The notes: generated by a model from the sequence alone, not told the origin. A stretch of 64,000 bases of DNA from Pseudobutyrivibrio xylanivorans (GCF_008935055.1 NZ_CP043028.1:571501-635500); one strand, 5' to 3'. Numbered from the stretch's first letter, positions 44,166 through 52,163 are shown. Translations and numbers: made by a program.

Positions 44166-44741
44166 TTAAATACGATAATCAAATGGTATATAATTCACAG
44201 GAATTCTCTTTTCCTGTTCAAGTTTTTCTAACTCTTCTTCAGTCAGCATCATCTGATTCAACTCATCCTCGGATAGTATCTCTTCTGATGATTGCTGTAA
44301 GTCTTCAACCATTTCCTCAGTAACTTCTTCAACTGCATCTGTAAGATTATCCATTAATTCGTCAAGCATTCCGTCATTCTCAACGCCAGTTGCTTCTTCA
44401 ATCATATCTTCACGACGCTCTTCAGGCGTCTTAGGTTCATTCTTTTCAGCAGCTTCAGCAATCTTTTCTGCCAGTTCCTGAGCCTCATCAAATACATGGA
44501 ACATTTGAGCATTGTTGTATTCCATTTTTGCTGCTGCAATCTGATCTTCATATCCATGAAACATATCAAGCTTTCTGGCAATCTCATCAATTGTGTTCGC
44601 TTTCATATTTTTCAGATTTTCTTTTTGCTGCTCAAAGAATGCTATTTTATTGTCCCTCTCTGCTTGTCTATTTAATCTATCTTGCGTACTTTTTAATCCA
44701 AGATTACCTAATAAATCTATGCCCTGTAACTTTATATTCAT
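44166..44741 (-). CDS. uncharacterised cargo protein C
   Basis: A 191-residue, strongly acidic, mostly helical protein starting MNIKLQGIDLLGNLGLKSTQ. Residues 20-95 form a coiled coil; the rest is Glu-rich (TPEERREDMIEEATG, VEEVTEEMVEDLQQSSEEIL). No signal peptide or known domain. I chose the ATG at 44741, which has AGGAGG 8 nt upstream; the TTG two codons earlier is too close. It lies 22 nt after gene D. It may be a chaperone for its partners, given its acidity and shape, but this is speculation. Confidence 0.72.
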   Translation of the reverse strand: MNIKLQGIDLLGNLGLKSTQDRLNRQAERDNKIAFFEQQKENLKNMKANTIDEIARKLDMFHGYEDQIAAAKMEYNNAQMFHVFDEAQELAEKIAEAAEKNEPKTPEERREDMIEEATGVENDGMLDELMDNLTDAVEEVTEEMVEDLQQSSEEILSEDELNQMMLTEEELEKLEQEKRIPVNYIPFDYRI

Positions 44742-44763
44742 AGGCAAATCCTCCTAGAATGAG

Positions 44764-45519
44764 TTACAACAACTCATCAACATTATTACCAACTGGATTT
44801 TCTAGATTAATTACAACTCCTTCAGGAATTGAGTTATCGGCAGTAGCTTCATGTTGTTCTTTATTTGAATTAGTTGACTTATCTGCAATTTCATCATTAT
44901 TATTTTCAGCAGCCTTATCTAATTCTTTATCTGCTCGATTTAATACTTCTAGCTGATTTGATTCTATATCCCTATTTCTAGATTCAATATCAGCAAGTTG
45001 TTCCTGTTTCTTTTCTACATCTTTGCCTCTGGCAGAATCTAGTTTAATTTCTGTTTCCAGGATATCTGCTTCGCCTTTTAGATTGACTTTAATAGCACCC
45101 TGGGCTTCCACTTGATTTATAGCACTATCTGCTGATATAAGAGCTTTCATACTAGTTGTAGAAATGCCTTTTGCAGCTTTAGATGATTTAGCTGTTTGTT
45201 TGCCTCCAAGCATATCCTCCATAGACGAACCTTTGCTCTGTCTGTTTTCTTTCTTCTGCTCAATTTGATGTTGGCGTAATTGATTTTGCAAATCAGTTAT
45301 TTGCTTTTGAATTTCTTGACGTTTTTTCATTTTTTCATCTATGGACATTTCTTTATCTTCGCCAAGAGATTGAAGCTGTTCTTTAGCATTATTTATCTGC
45401 TCTTGAAGGCTTTTACTATACGAATCCATCTGTTGATTTTGGTTTAGCTGGAATGTAGTACTGGATTTATGCAATTCACTTATATTATTCATATTGATAT
45501 TCATAGAAACTGTCCCCAT
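44764..45519 (-). CDS. uncharacterised cargo protein D, FlxA-like coiled coil
   Basis: A 251-residue protein without signal peptide, starting MGTVSMNINMNNISELHKSS. A long Gln/Lys-rich coiled coil (residues 30-95) resembles FlxA-like proteins (MSIDEKMKKRQEIQKQITDL, QNQLRQHQIEQKK), and a second coiled coil follows near residues 150-190. It is the first gene of the cluster, with AAGGAGG before the ATG. Its function is unknown; the FlxA resemblance is only over the coil and may reflect composition. Confidence 0.72.
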   Translation of the reverse strand: MGTVSMNINMNNISELHKSSTTFQLNQNQQMDSYSKSLQEQINNAKEQLQSLGEDKEMSIDEKMKKRQEIQKQITDLQNQLRQHQIEQKKENRQSKGSSMEDMLGGKQTAKSSKAAKGISTTSMKALISADSAINQVEAQGAIKVNLKGEADILETEIKLDSARGKDVEKKQEQLADIESRNRDIESNQLEVLNRADKELDKAAENNNDEIADKSTNSNKEQHEATADNSIPEGVVINLENPVGNNVDELL

Positions 45520-45672
45520 ACTTTAACCCTCCTTGGTATAAATTCGAAATCCTTTTCTTATAAAAACTGATACTTATAGCTTTCTATAATCGCTATCGAC
45601 TATGAATTTTTCAATCTAAACCCATTTGATGTGGACTGCATCTAATATGATGTGAATAGCACTTATAAGATA

Positions 45673-45743
45673 GAGTTTTGCTTTGCAAAACTCCAGTAGT
45701 GCGAGCCGGCAATTGCTGTAAGCAATTATCTTCCTATGCCGGC
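45673..45743. promoter_or_regulatory. hairpins upstream of the four-gene cluster
   Basis: The gap 45520-45852 holds no gene. It contains a perfect hairpin GAGTTTTGC-TTT-GCAAAACTC (45673-45693) and a nested one with outer GCCGGC (45705-45710 and 45738-45743) and inner AATTGCT/AGCAATT. They lie in the promoter or leader region of gene D. Confidence 0.45.
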
Positions 45744-45771
45744 GAGACACATCTTTCAAGCGCAGCTTGTT

Positions 45772-45810
45772 ATTTACTTTATAGGAAATAGTATTTTCCT
45801 ATAAAGTAAA
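45772..45810. repeat. palindrome next to the kinase terminator
   Basis: TTTACTTTATAGGAAA and TTTTCCTATAAAGTAAA form a 16-bp palindrome. Its right arm TTTCCTATAAAGTAAAAAA (45795-45813) also occurs at 41232-41250, before another terminator. Confidence 0.6.
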
Positions 45811-45838
45811 AAAAGCCTGCTGCATTTCTGCAGCAGGC
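45808..45838 (-). terminator. terminator of the LytTR-kinase operon
   Basis: On the minus strand GCCTGCTGC-AGAAAT-GCAGCAGGC is followed by TTTTTTTAC, 14 nt after the kinase stop. Confidence 0.85.
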
Positions 45839-45852
45839 ACCATTCTATATTC

Positions 45853-47241
45853 TTATCCAACAAACATTATGTTAAGCACAAACCATAACCCATCGTTTTC
45901 ACTGAATTGCTTAATTTCAATATCACCATTGTATTTTCTTGCGATTTCCCTTATGTTACGTACACCAAATCCATGGCCATCGTCATTCTTTATTGAAATA
46001 GGAATACCTTCTTCATCAATCTGAGCCTTTTTATCAGACTTATTCTTAATGCTAATAATGTAAACATTTTCTCGTTCAACAGATGTTATCTCTACATATG
46101 GCTCATTAACACTAAGTGAGGCTTCATAGGCATTTTGTATGGCATTTGTAAGAACAACACACATTTCAAATGGATTAACAGCTACATTACTCGGATATTT
46201 TAAGGATGTCTTTAGTGTTATGCCATTATCAGCAAACCTATCTACAAACTCTGATATTGCAATATCAGTTACAGCATTTCCGGTTTTAGCTGATGGAACT
46301 ATATTCTTATATGTCTCTTCCCAATTACCAAGGTAATCCCTTAGTTCCTGATACTTTTCTGTCTCCAAAAGACCTTTCATTACAGCCATATGATTGCCTG
46401 TATCATGACGCAAGGCTCTCATCTGTTGATATACAGTCTCAATTTGACCTACATACTTTTTGCTATCTTCGATCTGTTTAGCCAACACACGATTAGCATA
46501 TTCTATTTCCTTGTTAGCCTTTATGCTCTGATAAAAGTAAAGTGTAACACAAAGCGTTAAATAAGCCATTATGCAAAACAGTATGCGATACATATTGCCT
46601 GGAATATTAGCCTTGATGCTTCCGTTTTCAATGCCATCAAACCATAGCATATAGTACGAATAAATAATTCGTGTAGCAAGGAAGATGCTTATACATGGAA
46701 TTAATAACATAATCAGTTCCTTCCAAGATAGGTCTTCTTGCTTATTTTTATATGTTTTTAGAAGCAGCTTGATAGAGAAGAAGAGTAGCAATAAAGCTAA
46801 TCCATACTCGACAATCGTTGATACAACATATTCAGCTACAATTGCAGGGATGCTTTCTCTAAATAATTTAAAGTTAAAAACAAAATCCCTTTCATAAAAA
46901 CCAAGCTCAGTGAATATTTCCAAGCTTAACCATCTAATGATAAAAAAGCTAACACATAGAAATATTTTCTGCATAAGATTTCTTTTTTCATCTAAATAGA
47001 AAAGAATCACGCCAACAAAAAACAATGAAAAAATCGAGATTGTCAGTCTTATTCCATTTTGGACATCAACATGCCTTAGTATACAGTCTGTAATCCATTC
47101 GAAAACTACTGCATAATAAACTGACTTCATATTTTTTACAAACGGCCTGAGCCAATATATAAATAACACAGAAGTAATTATGCAATATATCTCGATTACA
47201 GTATTCATAAAATAATTAAAGAATGCATCAGACACCATCAT
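45853..47241 (-). CDS. GHKL-type sensor histidine kinase
   Basis: A 462-residue kinase of the AgrC/CitA-like GHKL type. About six hydrophobic helices fill residues 1-235. The phospho-acceptor His is in MRALRHDTGNHM; the N box is in LTNAIQNAYEAS and the G box in GHGFGVRNI. The ATG at 47241 overlaps the regulator stop (TGATG), so the two are coupled. Kinases of this type often sense peptides, but no AgrB/AgrD-like pair is near. It lies inside the integrative element. Confidence 0.9.
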   Translation of the reverse strand: MMVSDAFFNYFMNTVIEIYCIITSVLFIYWLRPFVKNMKSVYYAVVFEWITDCILRHVDVQNGIRLTISIFSLFFVGVILFYLDEKRNLMQKIFLCVSFFIIRWLSLEIFTELGFYERDFVFNFKLFRESIPAIVAEYVVSTIVEYGLALLLLFFSIKLLLKTYKNKQEDLSWKELIMLLIPCISIFLATRIIYSYYMLWFDGIENGSIKANIPGNMYRILFCIMAYLTLCVTLYFYQSIKANKEIEYANRVLAKQIEDSKKYVGQIETVYQQMRALRHDTGNHMAVMKGLLETEKYQELRDYLGNWEETYKNIVPSAKTGNAVTDIAISEFVDRFADNGITLKTSLKYPSNVAVNPFEMCVVLTNAIQNAYEASLSVNEPYVEITSVERENVYIISIKNKSDKKAQIDEEGIPISIKNDDGHGFGVRNIREIARKYNGDIEIKQFSENDGLWFVLNIMFVG

Positions 47242-47957
47242 CACAATCCTCTTGTATTAAATGATAAATAAGCTCTTACCAAATCTTGATACTTGCCTCG
47301 GGCAACAGGTATTTCTTCGCCAGCCACTTTTACAATTTTGGAATTATAAGATTGAATTGCTGAAAGATTAATCAGATATGCCCTATGAACCCTAAAAAAA
47401 TCATTTCCAACAGTATTCTCTAAATCTGTCATTCGTCCATAGTATTCAATCTCATCATTATCCCTCATGTGAAGCACAATTCTACGGTTAAATACCTCAG
47501 CAAATGCAATTTCTGATATAGAAACACTTCGGCTTAATCCATTGGCTTTGATTATAAATGACTTATTATCAGGCACTACTGGCGTTACTCTAGTTTGTCT
47601 ATGTATTATTTCTTCAACGGCTGCATGCAACACCTCGTTTAACTTATTTTTATCAATGGGTTTAACAAGATAATTAAAAGCTCTCACATCGAAGGCATTA
47701 AAAACATATTCCTCCAAAGCAGTAACAAAGATAATCACTGCATCACTTCCATTAGCGCGGACTTGCTTAGCGAGCTCCATGCCATCAATTCCAGGCATCT
47801 GTATATCTAGAAACAGAATGTCAGGATTATATGCTGCTTCCAATAAGTTCTCAGCAGATTCATAGCATTTAACAATGGCATCTGTAATCTCATCAGAAAT
47901 GCTTTTAGCTATGAAATCTCTTATATATTTTTCATCATCACATATTGCAATTTTCAT
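47241..47957 (-). CDS. LytTR-family response regulator (AgrA-like)
   Basis: A 238-residue regulator beginning MKIAICDDEKYIRDFI. The receiver has phospho-Asp in LFLDIQMPGIDG and Lys in YLVKPIDK; the LytTR domain spans about 140-238 (SISEIAFAEVFNRRIVLHMR, FRVHRAYLINLSAI). I chose the ATG at 47957, which has GTGGGGGTGG upstream; the longer frame lacks a ribosome binding site and would add 33 residues before the domain. It is coupled to the kinase gene. A perfect LytTR half-site dyad lies 116 bp upstream. Confidence 0.92.
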   Translation of the reverse strand: MKIAICDDEKYIRDFIAKSISDEITDAIVKCYESAENLLEAAYNPDILFLDIQMPGIDGMELAKQVRANGSDAVIIFVTALEEYVFNAFDVRAFNYLVKPIDKNKLNEVLHAAVEEIIHRQTRVTPVVPDNKSFIIKANGLSRSVSISEIAFAEVFNRRIVLHMRDNDEIEYYGRMTDLENTVGNDFFRVHRAYLINLSAIQSYNSKIVKVAGEEIPVARGKYQDLVRAYLSFNTRGL

Positions 47958-48060
47958 TTCCACCCCCACTGTATATACGAATATTATAGCTGATTTTACG
48001 ATATATATATCTTGCCTATTGCGTGAAACGCAGTTTTTTTGTTGTGAACAGTTCAAATTT

Positions 48061-48102
48061 CCAATAATAGTAATTAACGTAACGTTAATCCCAATTATTG
48101 GA
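48061..48102. promoter_or_regulatory. nested dyad with LytTR consensus sites
   Basis: CCAATAAT...ATTATTGG encloses ATTAACG-TAA-CGTTAAT. The forward AACGTTAAT (48081-48089) and the inverted TACGTTAAT (48073-48081) both match the 9-bp LytTR consensus as I remember it. It lies in the divergent region between the regulator and the MobC-like gene, so it may serve autoregulation. Confidence 0.45.
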
Positions 48103-48311
48103 AAATATTTTTTTCTAAAGCTGCATCGTTTTTTTCCATTATTCCCATTAACGCTCCATTAACTATGATTAATGGAAACTTTCGAAATTGTATTTAAATA
48201 AAAACATAAACAAGTAGACCATTTCTCGAATTTTGGGCCCTTTTATAAGTGTAGAGATTGGAAAAAGGTTCCGTTTGTTTTTTGCAAGCATAGACAAATG
48301 TCCCATTTTTC

Positions 48312-48374
48312 ATGGAAATAAATTTCCATAACAATATTGGGCATGCCCAAACCCTTGAGATTAAAGAATCTCAA
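48312..48374. other. three consecutive palindromes upstream of the MobC-like gene
   Basis: ATGGAAAT/ATTTCCAT (48312-48329), the perfect 14-bp palindrome TTGGGCATGCCCAA (48337-48350) and TTGAGATT/AATCTCAA (48355-48374). The remaining 48103-48311 is AT-rich with CATTAAC repeats. It could be an origin of transfer or a protein-binding array. Confidence 0.45.
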
Positions 48375-48416
48375 AGGCTGCGCACTAAAAAAATATATTT
48401 AAGAAAGAGGTAAAAA

Positions 48417-49007
48417 ATGAAAAATTACAATTTATGTGTATCACTAAATCCAGAAGAAAAAGCAATAGTTTGTGCTTTAGCGGCTCAACACAATATGAAG
48501 CCTACTGCATATGTAAAAAGCTTAATATGCTCCCAAAAGCCTAAACAGAGTAAGCCAGTGATATTTATACCAAGCGCTGAGGTGAATTATGCGATAGGTT
48601 CAAAGAGTCAATGCGTTAAAGCTTACTTTACCGATAATGAGATGATGGCACTTAGATACATGGCTAGAAATGAGCCTTTATCTAGATTTGTTTCTCGTAG
48701 GGCACTTCAAGGAGAAAATGTTCTTTCTATAGAAATCGAAGATGATGATTATGACTTTGTATATTCAGTTGTTGAACCTATTTATACATCAATCTATATG
48801 TATTTACACAATCTAAAAAGTATTAACGCGTTAGAGAAAGATGTTATTGAGAATTTTATTTCAGAACTAGAAAAATCAAATAGATTTCTTATAAAACTAA
48901 CAGAGTATTTAAAAAAGAATAGAAGAAGTATTAGAAAAACAAGGCTTAACGAATTGCGTAAGCTCAGCAACTATCTTCTAAAAGACTATGACCTATTTTC
49001 AGTATAA
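48417..49007 (+). CDS. MobC-like ribbon-helix-helix protein
   Basis: A 196-residue protein. The N-terminus (NLCVSLNPEEKAIVCALAAQ, then MKPTAYVKSLI) matches the ribbon-helix-helix pattern of plasmid mobilisation accessory proteins (MobC-like). A second similar stretch (KAYFTDNEMMALRYMA, PLSRFVSRRAL) follows, so the gene seems to hold a duplicated motif. The C-terminus is a helical Arg/Lys-rich segment. AAAGAGG precedes the ATG. It lies between the palindrome array and the integrase. No relaxase is seen, so a role as a directionality or regulatory factor is also possible. Confidence 0.6.
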   Translation: MKNYNLCVSLNPEEKAIVCALAAQHNMKPTAYVKSLICSQKPKQSKPVIFIPSAEVNYAIGSKSQCVKAYFTDNEMMALRYMARNEPLSRFVSRRALQGENVLSIEIEDDDYDFVYSVVEPIYTSIYMYLHNLKSINALEKDVIENFISELEKSNRFLIKLTEYLKKNRRSIRKTRLNELRKLSNYLLKDYDLFSV

Positions 49008-49034
49008 ATACTTATTCTTTGCTGCTTGAAATTA

Positions 49035-49109
49035 TATCCAGAGAATCTTCGCCATCAAGGACTTCGCAAGTGACCAAGGTCATCCTTGACGGCTCAGCTT
49101 CTCTGGATA
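49035..49109. repeat. large inverted repeat before the integrase gene
   Basis: TATCCAGAG/CTCTGGATA forms the base and GCCATCAAGGA/TCCTTGACGGC the inner stem of a 75-nt hairpin. It lies 28 bp after the MobC-like stop. It may end that gene or bind the integrase. Confidence 0.5.
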
Positions 49110-49173
49110 ACCAATAAACAAGCAAAGAAAAGGAAAAATGTATTTAAATAAGATTTAGAGAAAGGAATTATAA

Positions 49174-49949
49174 GTGAAAACAACTAAGGAAATATTATTA
49201 TTTGCAAACGAAATAACCAAATTATTAGACATTCAAATTGGCCGCAAAAAGACTTTGGAGGACGAATACAAGTGTGATATTATTAGTCTTGCCGACATGC
49301 TAAAAGAATTAGACATGATCAATAAAAAGGAGCTTAAATTAAAGCGTACGCTTGTTTCACAGGTCCATGTGAAGAAAAATGGACTGCCTAAAAGCATTAG
49401 ATATGACGCAGTCAGAGACTTATGGATAACAAAGATTTCTGGCGACATCAGAATTCATGCTCGAACCGAAGAGGCATTATTAGATAAGATATTAGAATAC
49501 TATGATTGCCATTTAATGTCATATACTATCGACCATATATTCACTTTGGCTCTTAAGCACAAAGAGGATATCGATATATGCAGTCCACTTACAATTCAAC
49601 GCTATAAGGATTCGTATAACCGTTTTATCTCTGAAGAATTTAGGGAAAAAGATATCAGAAAGGTTGATAACGATTCACTACAGTCATACAGCAAATTAAT
49701 GACTGCACGACTTCATCCTAAGAAAAAAGCATTCTTAAGCTATAAAGGGGTGTTGAATCTAATCTTCGACTATGCAGAAGAGAACAATTACATTCAAAAC
49801 AATCCTGTTAAATCTATCAATAACAAGAAGTTCTTGATGCAGTGTGATAATTCAAAGCCACAGAGCAGTGAGAAAATTCTTTCGCTGCATGATATTGAAA
49901 CTATTTATTCTGAAATCAATAGACGAAATAATCTTCCACGCTATCAGGG
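49174..49949 (+). pseudogene. int: tyrosine integrase, 5' part, interrupted by IS110
   Basis: The N-terminal about 258 residues of a phage-type site-specific recombinase: an AP2-like arm-binding segment (SIRYDAVRDLWITKI), the core-binding SAM-like domain (LTIQRYKDSYNRFI, KGVLNLIFDYAEENNYIQNN) and the start of the catalytic domain (LSLHDIETIYSEINRRNN). It starts with GTG at 49174 after GAAAGGAATT. The frame continues as YQG and then runs into the IS. Joined across the IS at the shared GG it reads YQGFYYGYMVRMAIATGMRA, so the gene was intact before the insertion. Confidence 0.9.
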
Positions 49950-49965
49950 CTATTTAGTACCATAA

Positions 49966-50190
49966 AAGTGTAGTAGTTAGAGAGTAATTAACTCTAACTT
50001 CTGCACTTATTTTTTTATAATAAGGGGAGTAATTGGTCTGACGTGGGGCTTTTTGGATTAATCATCCGCAATAAAAACCGTTAACCAACCCCTTATTATA
50101 AGCATTCGATTAGGCAGGTAGGGAGCGACACCCGCGTAACCAACTAAACTGAATGGTAATAAGTGCGGTTGGAACAATTACTAAATTTTA
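49966..50190 (+). ncRNA. predicted bridge RNA of the IS110 element
   Basis: The non-coding left end folds into a 5' hairpin (49966-50008, AAGTG..AGTTAGAG with CTCTAACT..CACTT), then a second stem-loop with ATAATAAGGGG/CCCCTTATTAT (about 50018-50099) and inner TTGGT/ACCAA, and then a third region with CCAAC/GTTGG (about 50110-50170). In the second loop, AATAAAAACC at 50070-50079 is the exact complement of the target GGTTTTTATT at 51510-51519. In the third region, TTAGGCAGG (50110-50118) resembles the right IS end TTAGCAGG. The exact RNA ends are unknown. Confidence 0.75.
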
Positions 50191-50208
50191 TGTAGAGGGA
50201 GGTTTAGA

Positions 50209-51411
50209 ATGATAAGCGTAGGTGTTGATGTTTCTAAAGGTAAAAGTACTGTATGCGTTATGAAGCCATACGGAGAAATTGTATTAAAACCGTTTGAAGT
50301 ACAGCATACAGAAAGTGAGCTCAGCGAACTTGAGAAGATGTTAAGGAAGCTGGATGGCGAAGTAAGATTGGTTATGGAAGCCACAGGTGTATACCATTTG
50401 CCATTGCTAACTTTTTTTCTTGAGCGTGGGTATTTTGTGTCGGTAATAAATCCATATGCCATGAGAAAATATGCTAAAGATAACAGCATTCGTGGCGCTA
50501 AAACAGACAAATTGGACTCAATTGTCATAGCAAACTATGGTATTGAAAAATGGTATAAGCTTCAAAACTATGACAAAGATGAGGCTATATATGCTGAGCT
50601 TAAGTTGCTTGGGAGACGTTACAGATTCTATATGGAACTACACATTAAAGCGCTTCAAGAATTAACTCATATGTTAGATTACACAATGCCAGGCTTAAAA
50701 ACTAAATTTAATAGTTGGGATGAAAAGAATAATAAAGATAAACTTAGTGATTTTGTAGAACGCTTCTGGCATTATGACCTGATTATCGGAATGAGTCGTG
50801 ATGATTTTGTGGTGGCCTATTGTGAGTGGGCTAAAGAAAAGAAATACCAAAAGAGCCAATCAAAAGCTGAAGAAATATATGAATTGGCATCTAATGGTAT
50901 TCCTACGTTATCTTCAAGTACTCCATCTACAAAAATGTTAGTACAAGAAGCTATATCTGTGTTGAGAGCAATTGATGATACCCTCAATACAATTCTAACA
51001 CGAATGAAGGAACTTGCTAAGAGTTTACCTGAATATTCTACTGTTAGAGCAATGGGTGGGGTTGGTGATGTATTGGCACCTAAGTTGATTGCTGAAATTG
51101 GAGATATAAGAAAACTTCATAGCGCAAAAGCACTTATTGCTGTTGCGGGAATAGATCCTCCTCCATATGAATCAGGACAATTTGTAGGTTCAAACCGGCG
51201 CATAACGAAAAGAGGTTCATCAACGCTACGAAAAGTAGGGTATGAAGTTATGCGAGTGTTGAAGAGTCACCCTGAACCAGAGGATAATGCTGTATACAAT
51301 TACATCCTGAAAAAGGAAGCTGAAGGTAAAACAAAGAAACATGCAAAAATAGCAGGTTTAAACAAGTTTTTAAGGATATATTATGCAAGAGTAAGTGAAG
51401 TGTATAAATAG
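50209..51411 (+). CDS. tnp: IS110-family transposase (DEDD recombinase)
   Basis: A 400-residue RNA-guided recombinase. The N-terminal RuvC-like DEDD domain shows GVDVSKGKSTV (D), MEATGVYH (E) and RGAKTDKLDSI (DxxD). The C-terminal Transposase_20 domain has AMGGVGDVLAPKLIAEIGDI, AGIDPPPYESGQF and ITKRGSSTLRKVGYE, which contains the candidate catalytic serine. Length is normal and all catalytic residues are present, so it may be active. GAGGGAGGTTT precedes the ATG. Confidence 0.96.
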   Translation: MISVGVDVSKGKSTVCVMKPYGEIVLKPFEVQHTESELSELEKMLRKLDGEVRLVMEATGVYHLPLLTFFLERGYFVSVINPYAMRKYAKDNSIRGAKTDKLDSIVIANYGIEKWYKLQNYDKDEAIYAELKLLGRRYRFYMELHIKALQELTHMLDYTMPGLKTKFNSWDEKNNKDKLSDFVERFWHYDLIIGMSRDDFVVAYCEWAKEKKYQKSQSKAEEIYELASNGIPTLSSSTPSTKMLVQEAISVLRAIDDTLNTILTRMKELAKSLPEYSTVRAMGGVGDVLAPKLIAEIGDIRKLHSAKALIAVAGIDPPPYESGQFVGSNRRITKRGSSTLRKVGYEVMRVLKSHPEPEDNAVYNYILKKEAEGKTKKHAKIAGLNKFLRIYYARVSEVYK

Positions 51412-51511
51412 AAAAATATAGTTAAAGGCTGGTCTACCGCCAGCCTTATTGTGATGCAATTAATTATTTAAAAAGTATATTTGAAATTCATGCTTGATTT
51501 TTGTTAGCAGG

Positions 51512-52124
51512 TTTTTATTATGGTTATATGGTTCGTATGGCTATTGCGACAGGTATGCGTGCGGGGGAGCTATGTGCTTTGAAATGGACTGATATTGACG
51601 ATTATTATATTCATATCCATGCACAGCAGTTAACAGGTCGAGGTAAGGGAAATACAGCCAATTTCTATGTAGATTGGACAAAGGATGAAAAGGGTATTTC
51701 ACGTGGTGGAAGACAATTTCCAATCACAGATGATATTACAGCTATTTTGGATGATTTGAAAAAGAATCAGCTTGAGAAAAATATTGTTTCTGATTACGTG
51801 TTTTGCAAACTCAATGGCGATTGGATAAAAATTGGCTCATATCATGCTTGGCTTCGTGAGTTCATGAAAAGTATAAACTTACCAGTCACGAATAATCACG
51901 CATTCAGAATGAGTCTTAATTCTAATGTTTTTATTCCAAACGGCATTCCTGTAACAGATAGAGCAAGATTGCTCGGCCACAGTGTTGAAACCAATATAAA
52001 GCATTATTCATATGCAAGAATTGGGGTTGATCAAGAAATAATAGATAGGCTAAATGGCAAGGTTGCCCCTAAGTTGCCCCAAAATATAATTGACTTCGAA
52101 TCAACCAAAAAGAAAAAAGCTTGA
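51512..52124 (+). pseudogene. int: tyrosine integrase, 3' part
   Basis: The catalytic C-terminal about 203 residues of the split integrase. Tyrosine-recombinase residues are all present: Arg in TGMRAGELCALKW, HAFR in VTNNHAFRMSLN, His in RLLGHSVETNIKHY and the nucleophile Tyr in KHYSYA. It ends next to the tRNA-Leu attachment site, the usual arrangement. No start codon and ribosome binding site convincingly restart translation here, so the fragment is probably inactive alone. Confidence 0.9.
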
Positions 52125-52163
52125 GAATTCAACATTCTCAAGCTCTAATCATAAAAAATTATT

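Larger units (their letters stand above)
49950..51511 (+). mobile_element. IS110-family insertion sequence in the integrase gene
   Basis: A 1,562-bp element (counting one copy of the GG core) with one transposase gene, a 259-bp non-coding left end and a 100-bp right end. No terminal inverted repeats are seen. Left flank ...TATCAG-GG and right GG-TTTTTATTATGG rebuild an in-frame integrase, so the shared GG (49948-49949 and 51510-51511) is the recombination core. Non-coding sequence lies upstream of the gene, as in the IS110 group proper. Confidence 0.9.

Noticed and set aside
41232..45813. The 19-nt repeat TTTCCTATAAAGTAAAAAA as a second attachment site.
   Set aside because: One copy lies inside the element and one outside, neither at its ends; both sit before terminators, so a shared terminator-proximal motif is simpler.
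48312..48413. A 33-codon frame upstream of the MobC-like gene, considered as an AgrD-like peptide.
   Set aside because: It has no ribosome binding site and its sequence is made of the palindrome array; it lacks a cysteine and acidic tail.
50018..50100. The stem-loop in the IS110 left end as a simple terminator.
   Set aside because: The loop is long, holds a target-complementary 10-mer, and no T-run follows; the bridge-RNA reading fits better.
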